From assembly GCF_019929575.1 (NCBI RefSeq), contig NZ_JAHZPU010000003.1:1-64000 (forward strand): a DNA stretch of 64,000 bases. Reading direction: 5' to 3'. Position 1 is the first letter of the stretch, and the number at the start of each line of letters is the position of its first letter. The position numbers were made by a program, and so were the translations under genes. This document shows, one piece after another, positions 38,092-46,734 of the stretch. Below the pieces are notes generated by a model that saw nothing but the letters and a program-made list of their open reading frames with translations, was not told where the DNA came from and made no database searches. Origin of the DNA: Streptococcus infantis (lineage in GTDB: Bacteria > Bacillota > Bacilli > Lactobacillales > Streptococcaceae).

Positions 38092-39012
38092 ATGGCAAAA
38101 AAAATTCAAAAAGAAAAAATTGATAATGTTGGCATACACTCCTTCAGCAAAAAGGCAGATATCTTCTTTAGTATCATATCTGGTTTGCTGGCCTTCTCTT
38201 GTATCTTGCCTTTCATCTTTGTCATCATTATCTCAGTTACAGATGAGAAGAGTATCGTTCAATATGGATATAGCTTCTTCCCATCACAGTTTGGATTAGA
38301 TGGTTTTGAGTTTTTGGCTCAGTTCAAAGATAAGATTTTACAAGCACTCTTTATCTCAGTGTTTGTGACAGTTGTCGGTACATTGACAAACGTCTTTATC
38401 ACTACAACTTATGCCTATGCCATCTCGCGTTCAACATTTAAGTATCGTAAATTCTTTACAATCTTCGCTCTTCTTAGTATGTTGTTCAACGCTGGTTTGG
38501 TACCCGGCTATATCGTGGTGACACAATTGCTTCACCTTGGTGATACCATTTGGGCCTTGATTGTTCCAATGCTTCTATCACCATTCAACATCATGTTGAT
38601 GCGTTCTTTCTTCAAGAAAACCATCCCAGAAGCAATCCTCGAATCAGCTCGTATCGATGGAGCTAGTGAAGCTCGTATCTTCTTCCAAATCTGTTTGCCA
38701 CTGTCATTACCAGGTATCGCAACGATCACACTATTGACAGCGCTTGGCTTCTGGAATGACTGGTTTAACGCCCTTCTTTACATCAAGAGTGATAACTTGT
38801 ATCCGTTGCAATATTTGCTCATGCAAATCCAGAACAACATGGATTACATTGCTAAGTCAGTTGGTATGTCAGGACAGCTTGCAGTTGCCCTACCAAAAGA
38901 AACAGGTCGTATGGCTATGGTCGTAGTTGCGACTGTTCCGATTGCGATCCTCTACCCATTCTTCCAACGCTACTTTGTAAAAGGTTTGACTATCGGTGGT
39001 GTTAAAGAGTAA
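38092..39012 (+). CDS. ngtP2: N-glycan ABC importer permease 2
   Basis: A 306-residue permease (YtcP/MalG-like) with six membrane helices. Its EAA loop is ESARIDGASEARIFFQICL near residue 184. The ATG at 38092 is chosen because AGGAGG (38081-38086) sits just before it; a longer frame starting at 38041 runs inside the first permease. It lies 13 bases after ngtP1. The C-terminal FFQRYFVKGLTIGGVKE is typical of the family. Confidence 0.82.
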   Translation: MAKKIQKEKIDNVGIHSFSKKADIFFSIISGLLAFSCILPFIFVIIISVTDEKSIVQYGYSFFPSQFGLDGFEFLAQFKDKILQALFISVFVTVVGTLTNVFITTTYAYAISRSTFKYRKFFTIFALLSMLFNAGLVPGYIVVTQLLHLGDTIWALIVPMLLSPFNIMLMRSFFKKTIPEAILESARIDGASEARIFFQICLPLSLPGIATITLLTALGFWNDWFNALLYIKSDNLYPLQYLLMQIQNNMDYIAKSVGMSGQLAVALPKETGRMAMVVVATVPIAILYPFFQRYFVKGLTIGGVKE

Positions 39013-39020
39013 GGATATTT

Positions 39021-39039
39021 AAGAAACAATGTTTCTTTT
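39021..39039 (+). other. Small intercistronic hairpin before the binding-protein gene
   Basis: AAGAAAC (39021-39027) pairs with GTTTCTT (39031-39037). Such hairpins between permease and binding-protein genes can alter mRNA stability so that the lipoprotein is made in excess. Function here is inferred. Confidence 0.4.
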
Positions 39040-39121
39040 CTAACTCTGATTTTTCTGGCAAAGGAAAATCAAGAATCTAATTTTGTTAATAACTTTAAAA
39101 ATAAAAAAAGGAGTTTTTATC

Positions 39122-40606
39122 ATGAAAAACTGGAAAAAATATGCTTTTGCATCTGCTAGCCTTGTAGCTTTAGCTGCTAGCCTCGCTGCTTGTGGAAACC
39201 TTAAAGGTAACAACCAAAAAGCTGCTGACTCAGCTTCAGGTGACAAAACTGTTATCAAAATGTACCAAATCGGTGACAAACCAGATAACTTGGATGAGTT
39301 GCTAGAAAATGCAAACAAAATCATCAGAGAAAAAGTTGGTGCTAAATTAGATATCCAATACCTTGGATGGGGTGACTACAGCAAGAAAATGTCAGTTATC
39401 ACTTCATCAGGTGAAAACTATGATATCGCCTTTGCAGATAACTATGTTGTAAACGCTCAAAAAGGTGCTTATGCTGACTTGACAGAATTGTACAAGAAAG
39501 AAGGAGCTGACCTTTACAAAGCACTTGACCCAGCTTACATCAAAGGTAACACTATAAACGGTAAGATTTATTCTGTTCCAGTTGCAGCTAACGTTGCATC
39601 TTCACAAAACTTTGCTTTCAACGGCCCACTTCTTGTAAAATATGGAATCGATATCTCAGGTGTAACTTCATATGAAACACTTGAACCAGTATTGAAACAA
39701 ATCAAAGAAAAAGCTCCAGATGTAATGCCATTCGCTGTTGGTAAAAACTTTATCCCATCAGAAAACTTTGACTACCCAGTTGCAAACGGACTTCCATTCG
39801 TCATCGATCTTGAAGGCGACACTACTAAGATCGTAAACCGTTACGAAGTTCCTCGTTTCGTAGAACACTTGAAGACTCTTCACAAATTCTATGAAGCAGG
39901 ATACATTCCAAAAGACGTAGCAACAAGCGAAACTTCATATGACCTTACTCAAGATACTTGGTTTGCTCGCGAAGAAACAGTAGGACCAGCTGACTACGGT
40001 AGCAGCTTGCTTTCTCGTGTAGCTAACAGAGACATCCAAATCAAACCATTTACTAACTTCATCAAGAAAAACCAAACAACTCAAGTTGCTAACTTTGTAA
40101 TCTCAAACAACTCTAAGAACAAAGAAAAAGCAATGGAAGTGTTGAACCTCTTGAACACTAACCCAGAACTCTTGAACGGACTTGTTTATGGACCAGAAGG
40201 CAAGAACTGGGAAAAAGTTGAAGGTAAAGAAAACCGTGTTCGTGTCCTTGATGGATACAAAGGAAACACTCACATGTCAGGATGGAACACTGGTAACAAC
40301 TGGATCCTTTACATCAACGAAAACGTTACAGATGAGCAAATCGCACAATCTAAGAAAGACTTGGAAACTGCAAAAGAATCTCCAGCTCTTGGATTCATCT
40401 TTAACACTGACAGCGTGAAATCTGAAATTTCAGCTATCACAAACACTATGCAACAATTCGATACAGCTATCAACACTGGTACTGTAGACCCAGAAAAAGC
40501 TATTCCAGAATTGATGGAAAAACTTAAATCTGAAGGTGCTTACCAAAAAGTATTGGATGAAATGCAAAAACAATACGACGAATTCTTGAAAAGCAAAAAA
40601 TCATAA
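39122..40606 (+). CDS. ngtS: N-glycan ABC importer substrate-binding lipoprotein
   Basis: A 494-residue extracellular solute-binding protein anchored by lipid. A short signal peptide ends in the lipobox LAASLAACG, with the cysteine near residue 25. The mature part is a large cluster-D-type sugar-binding fold. The ATG at 39122 follows AAAGGAG; an upstream in-frame start at 39083 has no ribosome site and would spoil the signal peptide. In pneumococcus the orthologue binds N-glycan fragments released by EndoD. No endo-glycosidase gene is in this window. Codon usage is strongly biased, as for an abundant protein. Confidence 0.85.
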   Translation: MKNWKKYAFASASLVALAASLAACGNLKGNNQKAADSASGDKTVIKMYQIGDKPDNLDELLENANKIIREKVGAKLDIQYLGWGDYSKKMSVITSSGENYDIAFADNYVVNAQKGAYADLTELYKKEGADLYKALDPAYIKGNTINGKIYSVPVAANVASSQNFAFNGPLLVKYGIDISGVTSYETLEPVLKQIKEKAPDVMPFAVGKNFIPSENFDYPVANGLPFVIDLEGDTTKIVNRYEVPRFVEHLKTLHKFYEAGYIPKDVATSETSYDLTQDTWFAREETVGPADYGSSLLSRVANRDIQIKPFTNFIKKNQTTQVANFVISNNSKNKEKAMEVLNLLNTNPELLNGLVYGPEGKNWEKVEGKENRVRVLDGYKGNTHMSGWNTGNNWILYINENVTDEQIAQSKKDLETAKESPALGFIFNTDSVKSEISAITNTMQQFDTAINTGTVDPEKAIPELMEKLKSEGAYQKVLDEMQKQYDEFLKSKKS

Positions 40607-40644
40607 GAATAATTGATTTCGTGTATTCATTCCTAAAAAGAGCG

Positions 40645-40692
40645 ATCACTGCCTTGTCTAGAGCCTTCTAGATAAGGTGGTGATTCTTTTTT
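40645..40692 (+). terminator. Terminator of the importer operon
   Basis: A long stem of ATCACTGCCTTGTCTAGA (40645-40662) with TCTAGATAAGGTGGTGAT (40667-40684), with a few G-T pairs and a T run after it. Confidence 0.88.
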
Positions 40693-40763
40693 TAGTATTT
40701 GCATATAATTATCTGTATTTTGTTCAGAGTTTTGCTCTTACATTTAACATAGGTTATAGACAT

Positions 40764-41442
40764 ATGAAAAAATACCATCTTATTTTCAAAACAAGTGCAA
40801 TCTTATCCTACTTATTTTTCGTATATGGGCTTTCTCAGTTGACGCTTATGATCCAAAATTACTGGCAATTTTCTTCTCAGATTGGCAATTTTTTCTGGAT
40901 CCGAAACCTTGTCAGTCTTGTCTTTATTGGCATTATGATAGGGATTTTAGTCAAGACAGGTCATGGATATCTTTTTGTTATTCCTAAGAAAAAATGGCTG
41001 TGGTATACAGTGCTGACAATTCTCGTAGCTGTGCTTCATAAAACGTTTGGCTAGACATGTTCAGTCTACCTATGAAGGTTGGGCCGTGTTGATCGGTTAT
41101 AGTGAGACAAATTTTGCCGAGTTGGGACTCTATCTATCCTTATTTTTTCTAGGGCCTCTGATGGAAGAGTTGATTTATAGAGGATTGCTCCAACATGCCT
41201 TCTTTAAAGATTCGAAATTTGGGCTTGACCTGATTCTTCCTTCGGTTTTATTTGCTCTTCCTCACTTTACAAGTTTTCCCAGTGTACTAGATAGTCTTGT
41301 TTTTGCGACATTTGGAATCTTTTATGCGGGTCTAACTCGCTATACCAAGAGTATCTATCCCGGTTATATCGTTCATGTTATCAATAATATTGTTGCAGCC
41401 TTACCATTTTTGGTAACTTTTCTTCATCGAATATTCAGCTAA
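40764..41442 (+). pseudogene. CPBP-family intramembrane protease, frameshifted
   Basis: Two reading frames together make one CPBP (CAAX protease/bacteriocin-processing) membrane protein of about 226 residues. The first frame (from the ATG at 40764) gives the N-terminal helices and ends at 41054. The second continues in another frame from about 41047 and holds the catalytic motif EELIYRG and a later H in LPHF. The junction is near CGTTTGGCTAGACAT (41044-41058), where a one-base change would restore ARH. Either the gene is broken or the base is a sequencing error. Intact relatives are implicated in bacteriocin self-immunity or processing. Confidence 0.75.
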
Positions 41443-41470
41443 ACAAGACCTGTTTTCAGGTCTTGTTTTC
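41439..41470 (+). terminator. Terminator after the CPBP gene
   Basis: AAACAAGACCTG (41441-41452) pairs with CAGGTCTTGTTT (41457-41468) around a TTTT loop; it overlaps the stop codon. Confidence 0.88.
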
Positions 41471-41573
41471 AATTTTCAGTCAAATAAATTGCATTCGCTT
41501 TCTTGGGAGAGTATACTGGTATAGTTGAATGAAAAATTCTGATAATTTAATCTTAGAAAAGAGAATCAATCTT

Positions 41574-42560
41574 ATGTCAAAAGATATTCGAGTTTTACTT
41601 TATTATAAATATGTTCCCATCGAAAACGCGGAACAATTTGCGGCTGACCACTTGGCTTTCTGTAAGTCAATCGGCCTCAAAGGTCGTATCCTAGTCGCTG
41701 ACGAAGGGATTAACGGAACCGTTTCTGGTGACTATGAGACTACGCAAAAATATATGGACTATGTTCACAGCCTTCCAGGTATGGAAGACCTTTGGTTCAA
41801 GATTGATGAAGAAAGTGAGCAAGCTTTCAAGAAGATGTTTGTTCGCTATAAAAAGGAAATCGTCCACCTTGGTTTAGAGGATGATAACTTTGACAATGAT
41901 ATCAATCCTCTTGAAACAACAGGTGCTTACTTGTCTCCAAAGGAATTTAAAGAAGCCCTCCTAGATGAAGATACAGTTGTCCTTGATACTCGTAATGACT
42001 ATGAGTACGACCTTGGACACTTCCGTGGGGCTATCCGTCCAGACATTCGTAACTTCCGTGAGTTACCACAATGGGTCCGTGATAACAAAGAAAAATTCAT
42101 GGACAAGCGTGTCGTAGTTTACTGTACAGGTGGAGTCCGCTGTGAGAAATTCTCAGGTTGGATGGTTCGTGAAGGCTACAAAGATGTCGGTCAATTGCAC
42201 GGAGGAATCGCGACTTACGGGAAAGACCCAGAAGTTCAAGGGGAACTTTGGGATGGGAAAATGTACGTATTTGATGAACGTATCGCAGTCGATGTCAACC
42301 ATGTCAACCCAACAATCGTCGGAAAAGATTGGTTTGATGGAACACCATGTGAACGTTATGTCAACTGTGGAAATCCATTCTGTAACCGTCGTATCTTGGC
42401 ATCAGAAGACAACGAAGATAAATATCTCCGTGGTTGCTCACACGAGTGCCGTGTTCACCCACGTAATCGCTATGTTTTAGAACATGAATTGACGCAAGAC
42501 CAAGTTATCGAGCGTTTAGCAGCGATTGGTGAGAACCTAGATCATTCTGAAGTTGTATAA
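41574..42560 (+). CDS. trhO: tRNA uridine(34) hydroxylase TrhO (rhodanese family)
   Basis: A 328-residue TrhO/YceA protein, the oxygen-dependent enzyme that makes 5-hydroxyuridine at the tRNA wobble position. An N-terminal acylphosphatase-like domain precedes a rhodanese domain with the catalytic cysteine C184 in [16 protein letters not shown] cysteine-rich tail ([15 protein letters not shown] ... CSHECR) suggests a metal site. The ATG at 41574 gives the pneumococcal length. The in-frame ATG at 41529 lies only a few bases after the TATACT/TATAGT promoter elements (41509-41524). It ends in its own terminator. Confidence 0.92.
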   Translation: MSKDIRVLLYYKYVPIENAEQFAADHLAFCKSIGLKGRILVADEGINGTVSGDYETTQKYMDYVHSLPGMEDLWFKIDEESEQAFKKMFVRYKKEIVHLGLEDDNFDNDINPLETTGAYLSPKEFKEALLDEDTVVLDTRNDYEYDLGHFRGAIRPDIRNFRELPQWVRDNKEKFMDKRVVVYCTGGVRCEKFSGWMVREGYKDVGQLHGGIATYGKDPEVQGELWDGKMYVFDERIAVDVNHVNPTIVGKDWFDGTPCERYVNCGNPFCNRRILASEDNEDKYLRGCSHECRVHPRNRYVLEHELTQDQVIERLAAIGENLDHSEVV

Positions 42561-42567
42561 TAGTATC

Positions 42568-42590
42568 AACAGTCCTGATGGGCTGTTTTT
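42568..42590 (+). terminator. Terminator of trhO
   Basis: AACAGTCC (42568-42575) pairs imperfectly with GGCTGTT (42581-42587), followed by T residues. Confidence 0.75.
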
Positions 42591-42647
42591 CTATGCTTTT
42601 GACTAAAAAATCTTAAATTTGTTTCTGCATCTTTCAGGAAAATGGTG

Positions 42648-42676
42648 TATACTATATGTAAACGATTTCAAAGGAG
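42648..42676 (+). promoter_or_regulatory. -10, perfect cre site and ribosome site of the DUF4299 gene
   Basis: TATACT (42648-42653) is followed by TGTAAACGATTTCA (42657-42670), a full match to the CcpA consensus TGWAANCGNTNWCA, and then AAGGAG (42671-42676). An in-frame ATG at 42642 lies upstream of the -10 and is therefore excluded. Confidence 0.85.
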
Positions 42677-42683
42677 ACCATTT

Positions 42684-43541
42684 ATGGTGAAAACATTTTT
42701 TATTCCAAATAAACAAAGTATTTTAGGACAACAGGAGATTCTAACAGCTAAGTCAGTCTTGGCCCTAGTAGATGGCTTAGAGTCACATAGTTATGATGCT
42801 GTCTATCTTCGTCAACCCCTCAATCGCCTTGAGTATATCGAGTGTGGAATCGTAGGTAAGTCTCAATTTCTCTTTAAAGTTCGTTATGTAGATGCTCAAA
42901 AAGGCTATCAAGTGATCATTCCTGACTTAATTACAAGAGCTGACTGGGAAATTGTAGAAGCTCTCTTGCAAGCCTTGTCTAGCAAGGTTGGTGAATCTGT
43001 TGAAGGTTTGGCAGACTTTGATTTGGAAAACTATTTCCAAGAAACGGTTAAGAACTATCTAGCTGATAAGGCTGCTCGTTTAGGTTTCTGTCAGGGTATT
43101 CTATCAACTATTTACTTTGATAAGAAGGATTTGGAAAGTTTCCTAGAAGAAGATGGACTGGCACGTTTTGAAGAATTAGTTAAGAGGGTTCAAGGGTCAG
43201 ATGCTTATCCTGCAAGTGCTAAATTCTACCCAGATAGTGAGGGTAAGGTTCATGGAATCTACCACCTGGCTCAAGGAGTAAAGACTATTTTGCCAAAAGG
43301 TCCTGTTGTTCCTGTGCCTTATGTTGAGCAGTTGGTAGGAAAAGAGCTTGTCTGGGAGATTGACCTGGTAAAAATCTCTGGAGATGGTTCTAAGCCTGAA
43401 GACTATGAAGCTGTAGCTAGACTGGATTACCAAGCCTTTTTAGAAGTTCTTCCAAAGGAACTTTGTCAGGATTTGGATGCCAACCAAGTAGAGGTAGGAC
43501 CAGTTTCAGGAGAGGATTTTGAAGCTTTAGCAAATAGATAA
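42684..43541 (+). CDS. DUF4299 family protein under CcpA control
   Basis: A 285-residue protein that I place in DUF4299; the function is unknown. It is soluble, acidic, with no signal peptide or membrane segment. Visible blocks are MVKTFFIPNKQSILGQQEIL at the start, RVQGSDAYPASAKFYPDSEG and LPKGPVVPVPYVEQLVG. The start is set by AAGGAG eight bases upstream. A perfect cre site at the transcription start implies that it is made when preferred sugars are absent, but its substrate or partner cannot be read. It is monocistronic with a strong terminator. Confidence 0.75.
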   Translation: MVKTFFIPNKQSILGQQEILTAKSVLALVDGLESHSYDAVYLRQPLNRLEYIECGIVGKSQFLFKVRYVDAQKGYQVIIPDLITRADWEIVEALLQALSSKVGESVEGLADFDLENYFQETVKNYLADKAARLGFCQGILSTIYFDKKDLESFLEEDGLARFEELVKRVQGSDAYPASAKFYPDSEGKVHGIYHLAQGVKTILPKGPVVPVPYVEQLVGKELVWEIDLVKISGDGSKPEDYEAVARLDYQAFLEVLPKELCQDLDANQVEVGPVSGEDFEALANR

Positions 43542-43575
43542 ATAAGGAATCTGTGACAAAAGTTTCTATAAAGTT

Positions 43576-43633
43576 AAAAAGCGAACAAGATTAGTTTTCT
43601 GATTATCAGAATTCTGTCTTGTTCGCTTTTTTT
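43576..43633. terminator. Terminator between convergent genes
   Basis: AAAAAGCGAACAAGA (43576-43590) pairs perfectly with TCTTGTTCGCTTTTT (43617-43631). The T run is on the + side and the A run before the stem makes it usable from the - strand too. Confidence 0.9.
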
Positions 43634-43697
43634 GTTTTTAAAATTTTATAGTAATGATCCTCTAAAGCTAATATCTTTCTATCTCGCTACCTTTATC

Positions 43698-44666
43698 TTA
43701 CATAAAAGCTAGGATTCGTAAATATTCAAAAACCAGAGTCATTTCCGCTAGGAAGAAGAGAAATAGGATACCACCGTTAACTAGAAATGCTAAGAGAAGG
43801 CGATAGAAGGAGTCAGTTTGGCTATCTTTACTTGGTCTTGAGATGGTATAGAGGTTGGCAAGAAGTACCAGACCAATGCTAATGAGGCAAAGAAGAGCCG
43901 CAAAACGTAGACTATTAAAGAAGGCAAAGAAACTCGCGATACCCGTGAGCAGGATAGGAAGGGCGAAGAGTCTGCTGTACTCTTGCAAGGATTTTTCCAG
44001 TGTCCAGTCATTGTCCTGATTGACAAAACGTTTAACTACAAATCCACCCATAAGGATAGAAAAGAAGAATAAACTTGTCGCTACCAAGATGGAGAAGATA
44101 GAAAAGAGATTCAGTGAAGGGAACTGCTCGCTGACATGAGAGTTGATAGCCGCCATATGGCCGTAGTAGTTATGCTTGATATGATAAATCGCACAGAAGA
44201 AACTAAGAGCAGAAAAGATAGTCAGCAGGGCAAAGGCATTATAACTATGTTTTTTATCTGTATCAATGCTTGTTGTCGGTTCTTTAAGGGCACCTTGTAG
44301 CCAAAACCAAAGATCAGCCAGTTCTTCTTTGAATACTGCGAATAGTGCTGTTTTGGCAGATACAGAATCTGGTAAAAACGGGCTTTCCAAAGATTGACTT
44401 TTCTGAGAAGCTTCTTTAACAGGTTCTTCTGACTCGTCTATCTTTTCTGATTTTTCAGCGAGCTCTTCAGTCTCTACAGTTTCCTCACTAGTTTCCTTAT
44501 CTTCTGGATTGGTATGAAGATTTTCTTGAGGATTTTCCTCAACTACTGGCGCCTTGTCTCTTGTCTCTGAATCTTCTTCAAGGAGAACTGAGTCGGATGG
44601 GCTATCTTTTTTATCATTGTTGGCTGTTTTTTCGAAATCAGCACTTTCAAACCATTCTTGAGTCAT
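43698..44666 (-). CDS. Acidic-tailed membrane protein (DUF6574-like)
   Basis: A 322-residue membrane protein with no recognised function. The N-terminal third (about 1-110) is hydrophilic and very rich in Glu, Ser, Asp and Lys, probably disordered and cytoplasmic. After it come about five membrane segments. It has no signal peptide. I believe relatives are filed as DUF6574, but this is from memory. It lies upstream of the envelope operon in map order, but is transcribed separately on the same - strand after a 90-base gap. Confidence 0.6.
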   Translation of the reverse strand: MTQEWFESADFEKTANNDKKDSPSDSVLLEEDSETRDKAPVVEENPQENLHTNPEDKETSEETVETEELAEKSEKIDESEEPVKEASQKSQSLESPFLPDSVSAKTALFAVFKEELADLWFWLQGALKEPTTSIDTDKKHSYNAFALLTIFSALSFFCAIYHIKHNYYGHMAAINSHVSEQFPSLNLFSIFSILVATSLFFFSILMGGFVVKRFVNQDNDWTLEKSLQEYSRLFALPILLTGIASFFAFFNSLRFAALLCLISIGLVLLANLYTISRPSKDSQTDSFYRLLLAFLVNGGILFLFFLAEMTLVFEYLRILAFM

Positions 44667-44753
44667 AATAGACCTCCCTTTTTTGATTAATTTTTGAGTA
44701 GTAACTACTAGTTGTCTTTATTCATGATTTCTATAAGAAAGCAAGCGATCTTA

Positions 44754-45662
44754 TTATGGGAAATAGATACTTTGATTAGATTTTGCGACGAGGAGATCTT
44801 GCGTATCTTTTTTTTCTGTTTTGTAAGGGTTCGCTAATGCTTCACCTTTACTACCTCCCGTAGGTATGTCATGTCTGTCTCGATGCCAACGATAGATATC
44901 ACCATGTTCAGCAGAAAATTCAAGATTGATTCGATCAAGTTCCTTCTGAGATAACTCGAGTGAGATATCTTTTCTTGCCTCGAATTCCACTCGACCATGC
45001 ACTTGGATATCGTCTGCCTTGATATGTTCATGATCTGCTTGGATGCGGCTATCTGTTAGACTGGTTTCAAATACATTGACAATTCCAGTTGTGATCAGTT
45101 GGCTATTTTTAATCTCGCTATCAGTGATACGAAGAAGATAGCCATTTGACTGGATCTTGGCATTGCTGACTTTTACATCGGCAATCGAAAGGACACCGTG
45201 GTCGACCTGGGCGGTTAGATCTTTTAATTCTCTTCCTTTTGGCAACGATAGAACGACCTCATCATTGCGGCTAGAGACTCCGCTTACGATAAATAGGATA
45301 CCCTCGATACTAGAACCTATAGAGCGACGTGTAGTTGACTTGGTGTCAGAAATCTCAAGAGTTTTTTCTTTGATAGAATGCTGGAGGTTTTCTTTTTCAG
45401 AGATGGTCGGGTGATACTGAAGGTGAATCTTGTCATCGCTAGATTCTCTAATGACTAACGAATGTTCTGTCAGTGACATGTTAAGATTTTCAATATCTTG
45501 ATCAAAAACGAGCTCTTCCATTCGGCTCTCAAAGACTGGTTTTTGTGACATTGCAAGGAGGCCTCTGACACCGTCTGTTTGGATGCCGATGATAATCATT
45601 GAAAAACCGATGATACTAGTAACAACACCAAAGATAAGAAATCCTTTTGTCCATTTACGCAT
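44754..45662 (-). CDS. DUF4097-type beta-strand membrane protein (LiaG-like)
   Basis: A 302-residue protein with one N-terminal membrane segment (about 5-30) and an extracellular repeated beta-strand region of the DUF4097/putative adhesin type, with many short D/I/S/K strands. The start at 45662 (MRKWTKGFLIFG) is chosen because GAGAGG precedes it and the longer frame would run through the upstream gene. It overlaps the DUF1700 gene by eight bases. PadR-DUF1700-DUF4097 operons are common in Firmicutes and are linked to envelope stress responses. It ends near 44754 and no strong terminator was found. Confidence 0.75.
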   Translation of the reverse strand: MRKWTKGFLIFGVVTSIIGFSMIIIGIQTDGVRGLLAMSQKPVFESRMEELVFDQDIENLNMSLTEHSLVIRESSDDKIHLQYHPTISEKENLQHSIKEKTLEISDTKSTTRRSIGSSIEGILFIVSGVSSRNDEVVLSLPKGRELKDLTAQVDHGVLSIADVKVSNAKIQSNGYLLRITDSEIKNSQLITTGIVNVFETSLTDSRIQADHEHIKADDIQVHGRVEFEARKDISLELSQKELDRINLEFSAEHGDIYRWHRDRHDIPTGGSKGEALANPYKTEKKDTQDLLVAKSNQSIYFP

Positions 45663-46248
45663 GTCTTTCACCTCTCTTTCCTCTATTAAGAATCCATTGG
45701 ATGAGTCGAAGGACCAGTAATCCAAAGAAACGTGTTACGTAAGAAGTGGCTAGTAAGACTAGGGATGAAGCTCCGATCGCCAGTAAACCACCACCAAAAA
45801 TAAGTACAAAAGCAGATGTCGATTCAGCCAGAATGTAGAAGCTTTCAAATAGGAGAACAGCTCCGAGAACCATCCCAGCTGCTGAAACAGCAAAGAAGGC
45901 AATAAGTACGCTGACAGCGGCGATAAAAATGCCGATGATAGCCATGAGAAGAGCAATTCCGACCGGAATTCCGATAGGCGCTGCAAGAAGGGCTAGTAGA
46001 GCGATGCGTAAAATATGGCGGTCGTTCTTACTGGAATTTTCTTCGTTGATTTTCTTATCAAGAAGTGTAGTCAGGACATCATGGGCAGCCTCTTTTGGAC
46101 TTCCCAGACTAGTCATTAGCTCCTCCTCACCTTCTGGACCCGCATCATCAAAGAGTTCTTTGAAGTAATCCATGGCTTCAATGCGATCAGATTGAGGAAG
46201 CTTCATCAGATAGGCTTCAAGCTGATTCAAATATTCAGTTCTTGTCAT
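45655..46248 (-). CDS. DUF1700 family membrane protein
   Basis: A 197-residue protein. A soluble N-terminal helical part (MTRTEYLNQLEAYLMKLPQSDRIEAMDYFKELFDDAG) of the DUF1700 type is followed by a glycine/alanine-rich membrane region with three or four helices. It is encoded between a PadR regulator (14-base overlap) and the DUF4097 protein, so the three are one operon. Function is unknown; the module is inferred to sense or adjust the cell envelope. Confidence 0.8.
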   Translation of the reverse strand: MTRTEYLNQLEAYLMKLPQSDRIEAMDYFKELFDDAGPEGEEELMTSLGSPKEAAHDVLTTLLDKKINEENSSKNDRHILRIALLALLAAPIGIPVGIALLMAIIGIFIAAVSVLIAFFAVSAAGMVLGAVLLFESFYILAESTSAFVLIFGGGLLAIGASSLVLLATSYVTRFFGLLVLRLIQWILNRGKRGERHA

Positions 46249-46561
46249 GGCGAATGCTCCCTTCTATGATTCCATTGATAGTGTCAGCGTAGAGTGTCCA
46301 CTCTTCTCTGAGTACAAATAGTTGTTCCTCCCCAATCTCTGTCAAGGAGTAGTACTTCCGCATCCGACCTTGGTATTCGCGAGAGTATGTAGTCAGATAG
46401 CGGTTGGTATCCAGTTTTTTCAAGATGGGGTAGAGAGTAGATTCCTTGATTTTGGCAATGAGTTTAATGGTTTGGCTGATCTCATAACCATAGGAATCCC
46501 CTTGTTCTAGAATGGCCAAGATGAGAAATTCAATCAAAGCCGCTGATGTTGGAAAATACAT
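46235..46561 (-). CDS. PadR-family transcriptional regulator
   Basis: A 108-residue PadR repressor. It has the winged helix (LIEFLILAILEQGDSYGYEISQTI, about 8-31) and KESTLYPILKKLDTNRYLTTY in the recognition and wing region, and the short C-terminal dimerisation helix of the subfamily-2 type. It probably represses its own operon. It starts behind GGAGG and is the first gene of PadR-DUF1700-DUF4097. Two identical 20-base repeats flank its promoter and are the likely operators. Confidence 0.88.
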   Translation of the reverse strand: MYFPTSAALIEFLILAILEQGDSYGYEISQTIKLIAKIKESTLYPILKKLDTNRYLTTYSREYQGRMRKYYSLTEIGEEQLFVLREEWTLYADTINGIIEGSIRHDKN

Positions 46562-46582
46562 GGGGCACCTCCTTTTTTAGTA

Positions 46583-46674
46583 TGTAAAAATTTTATATAT
46601 AATTATTCTACACATACATCATACATCTAAATGTAAGCCCTGTCAAGTAATATGTGTAAAAATTTTATATATAA
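46583..46674 (-). promoter_or_regulatory. PadR operon promoter flanked by two 20-base direct repeats
   Basis: TGTAAAAATTTTATATATAA occurs at 46583-46602 and again at 46655-46674, 72 bases apart. Between them, on the - strand, lies a promoter with TTGACA (46641-46646) and TATGAT (46618-46623) at 17-base spacing. The repeats flank the core promoter on both sides, which suits a repressor that loops DNA. Confidence 0.75.
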
Positions 46675-46701
46675 AAAATCTTCTAGCAAAAACTAGAAGA
46701 T
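46672..46701 (-). terminator. Terminator of the 141-residue gene
   Basis: ATCTTCTAG (46678-46686) pairs with CTAGAAGAT (46693-46701). Read on the - strand it is followed by TTTTTT and sits just before the PadR promoter region. Confidence 0.85.
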
Positions 46702-46734
46702 TGGAGGATGTTTTGCATCACTTTGAGGCAATGC

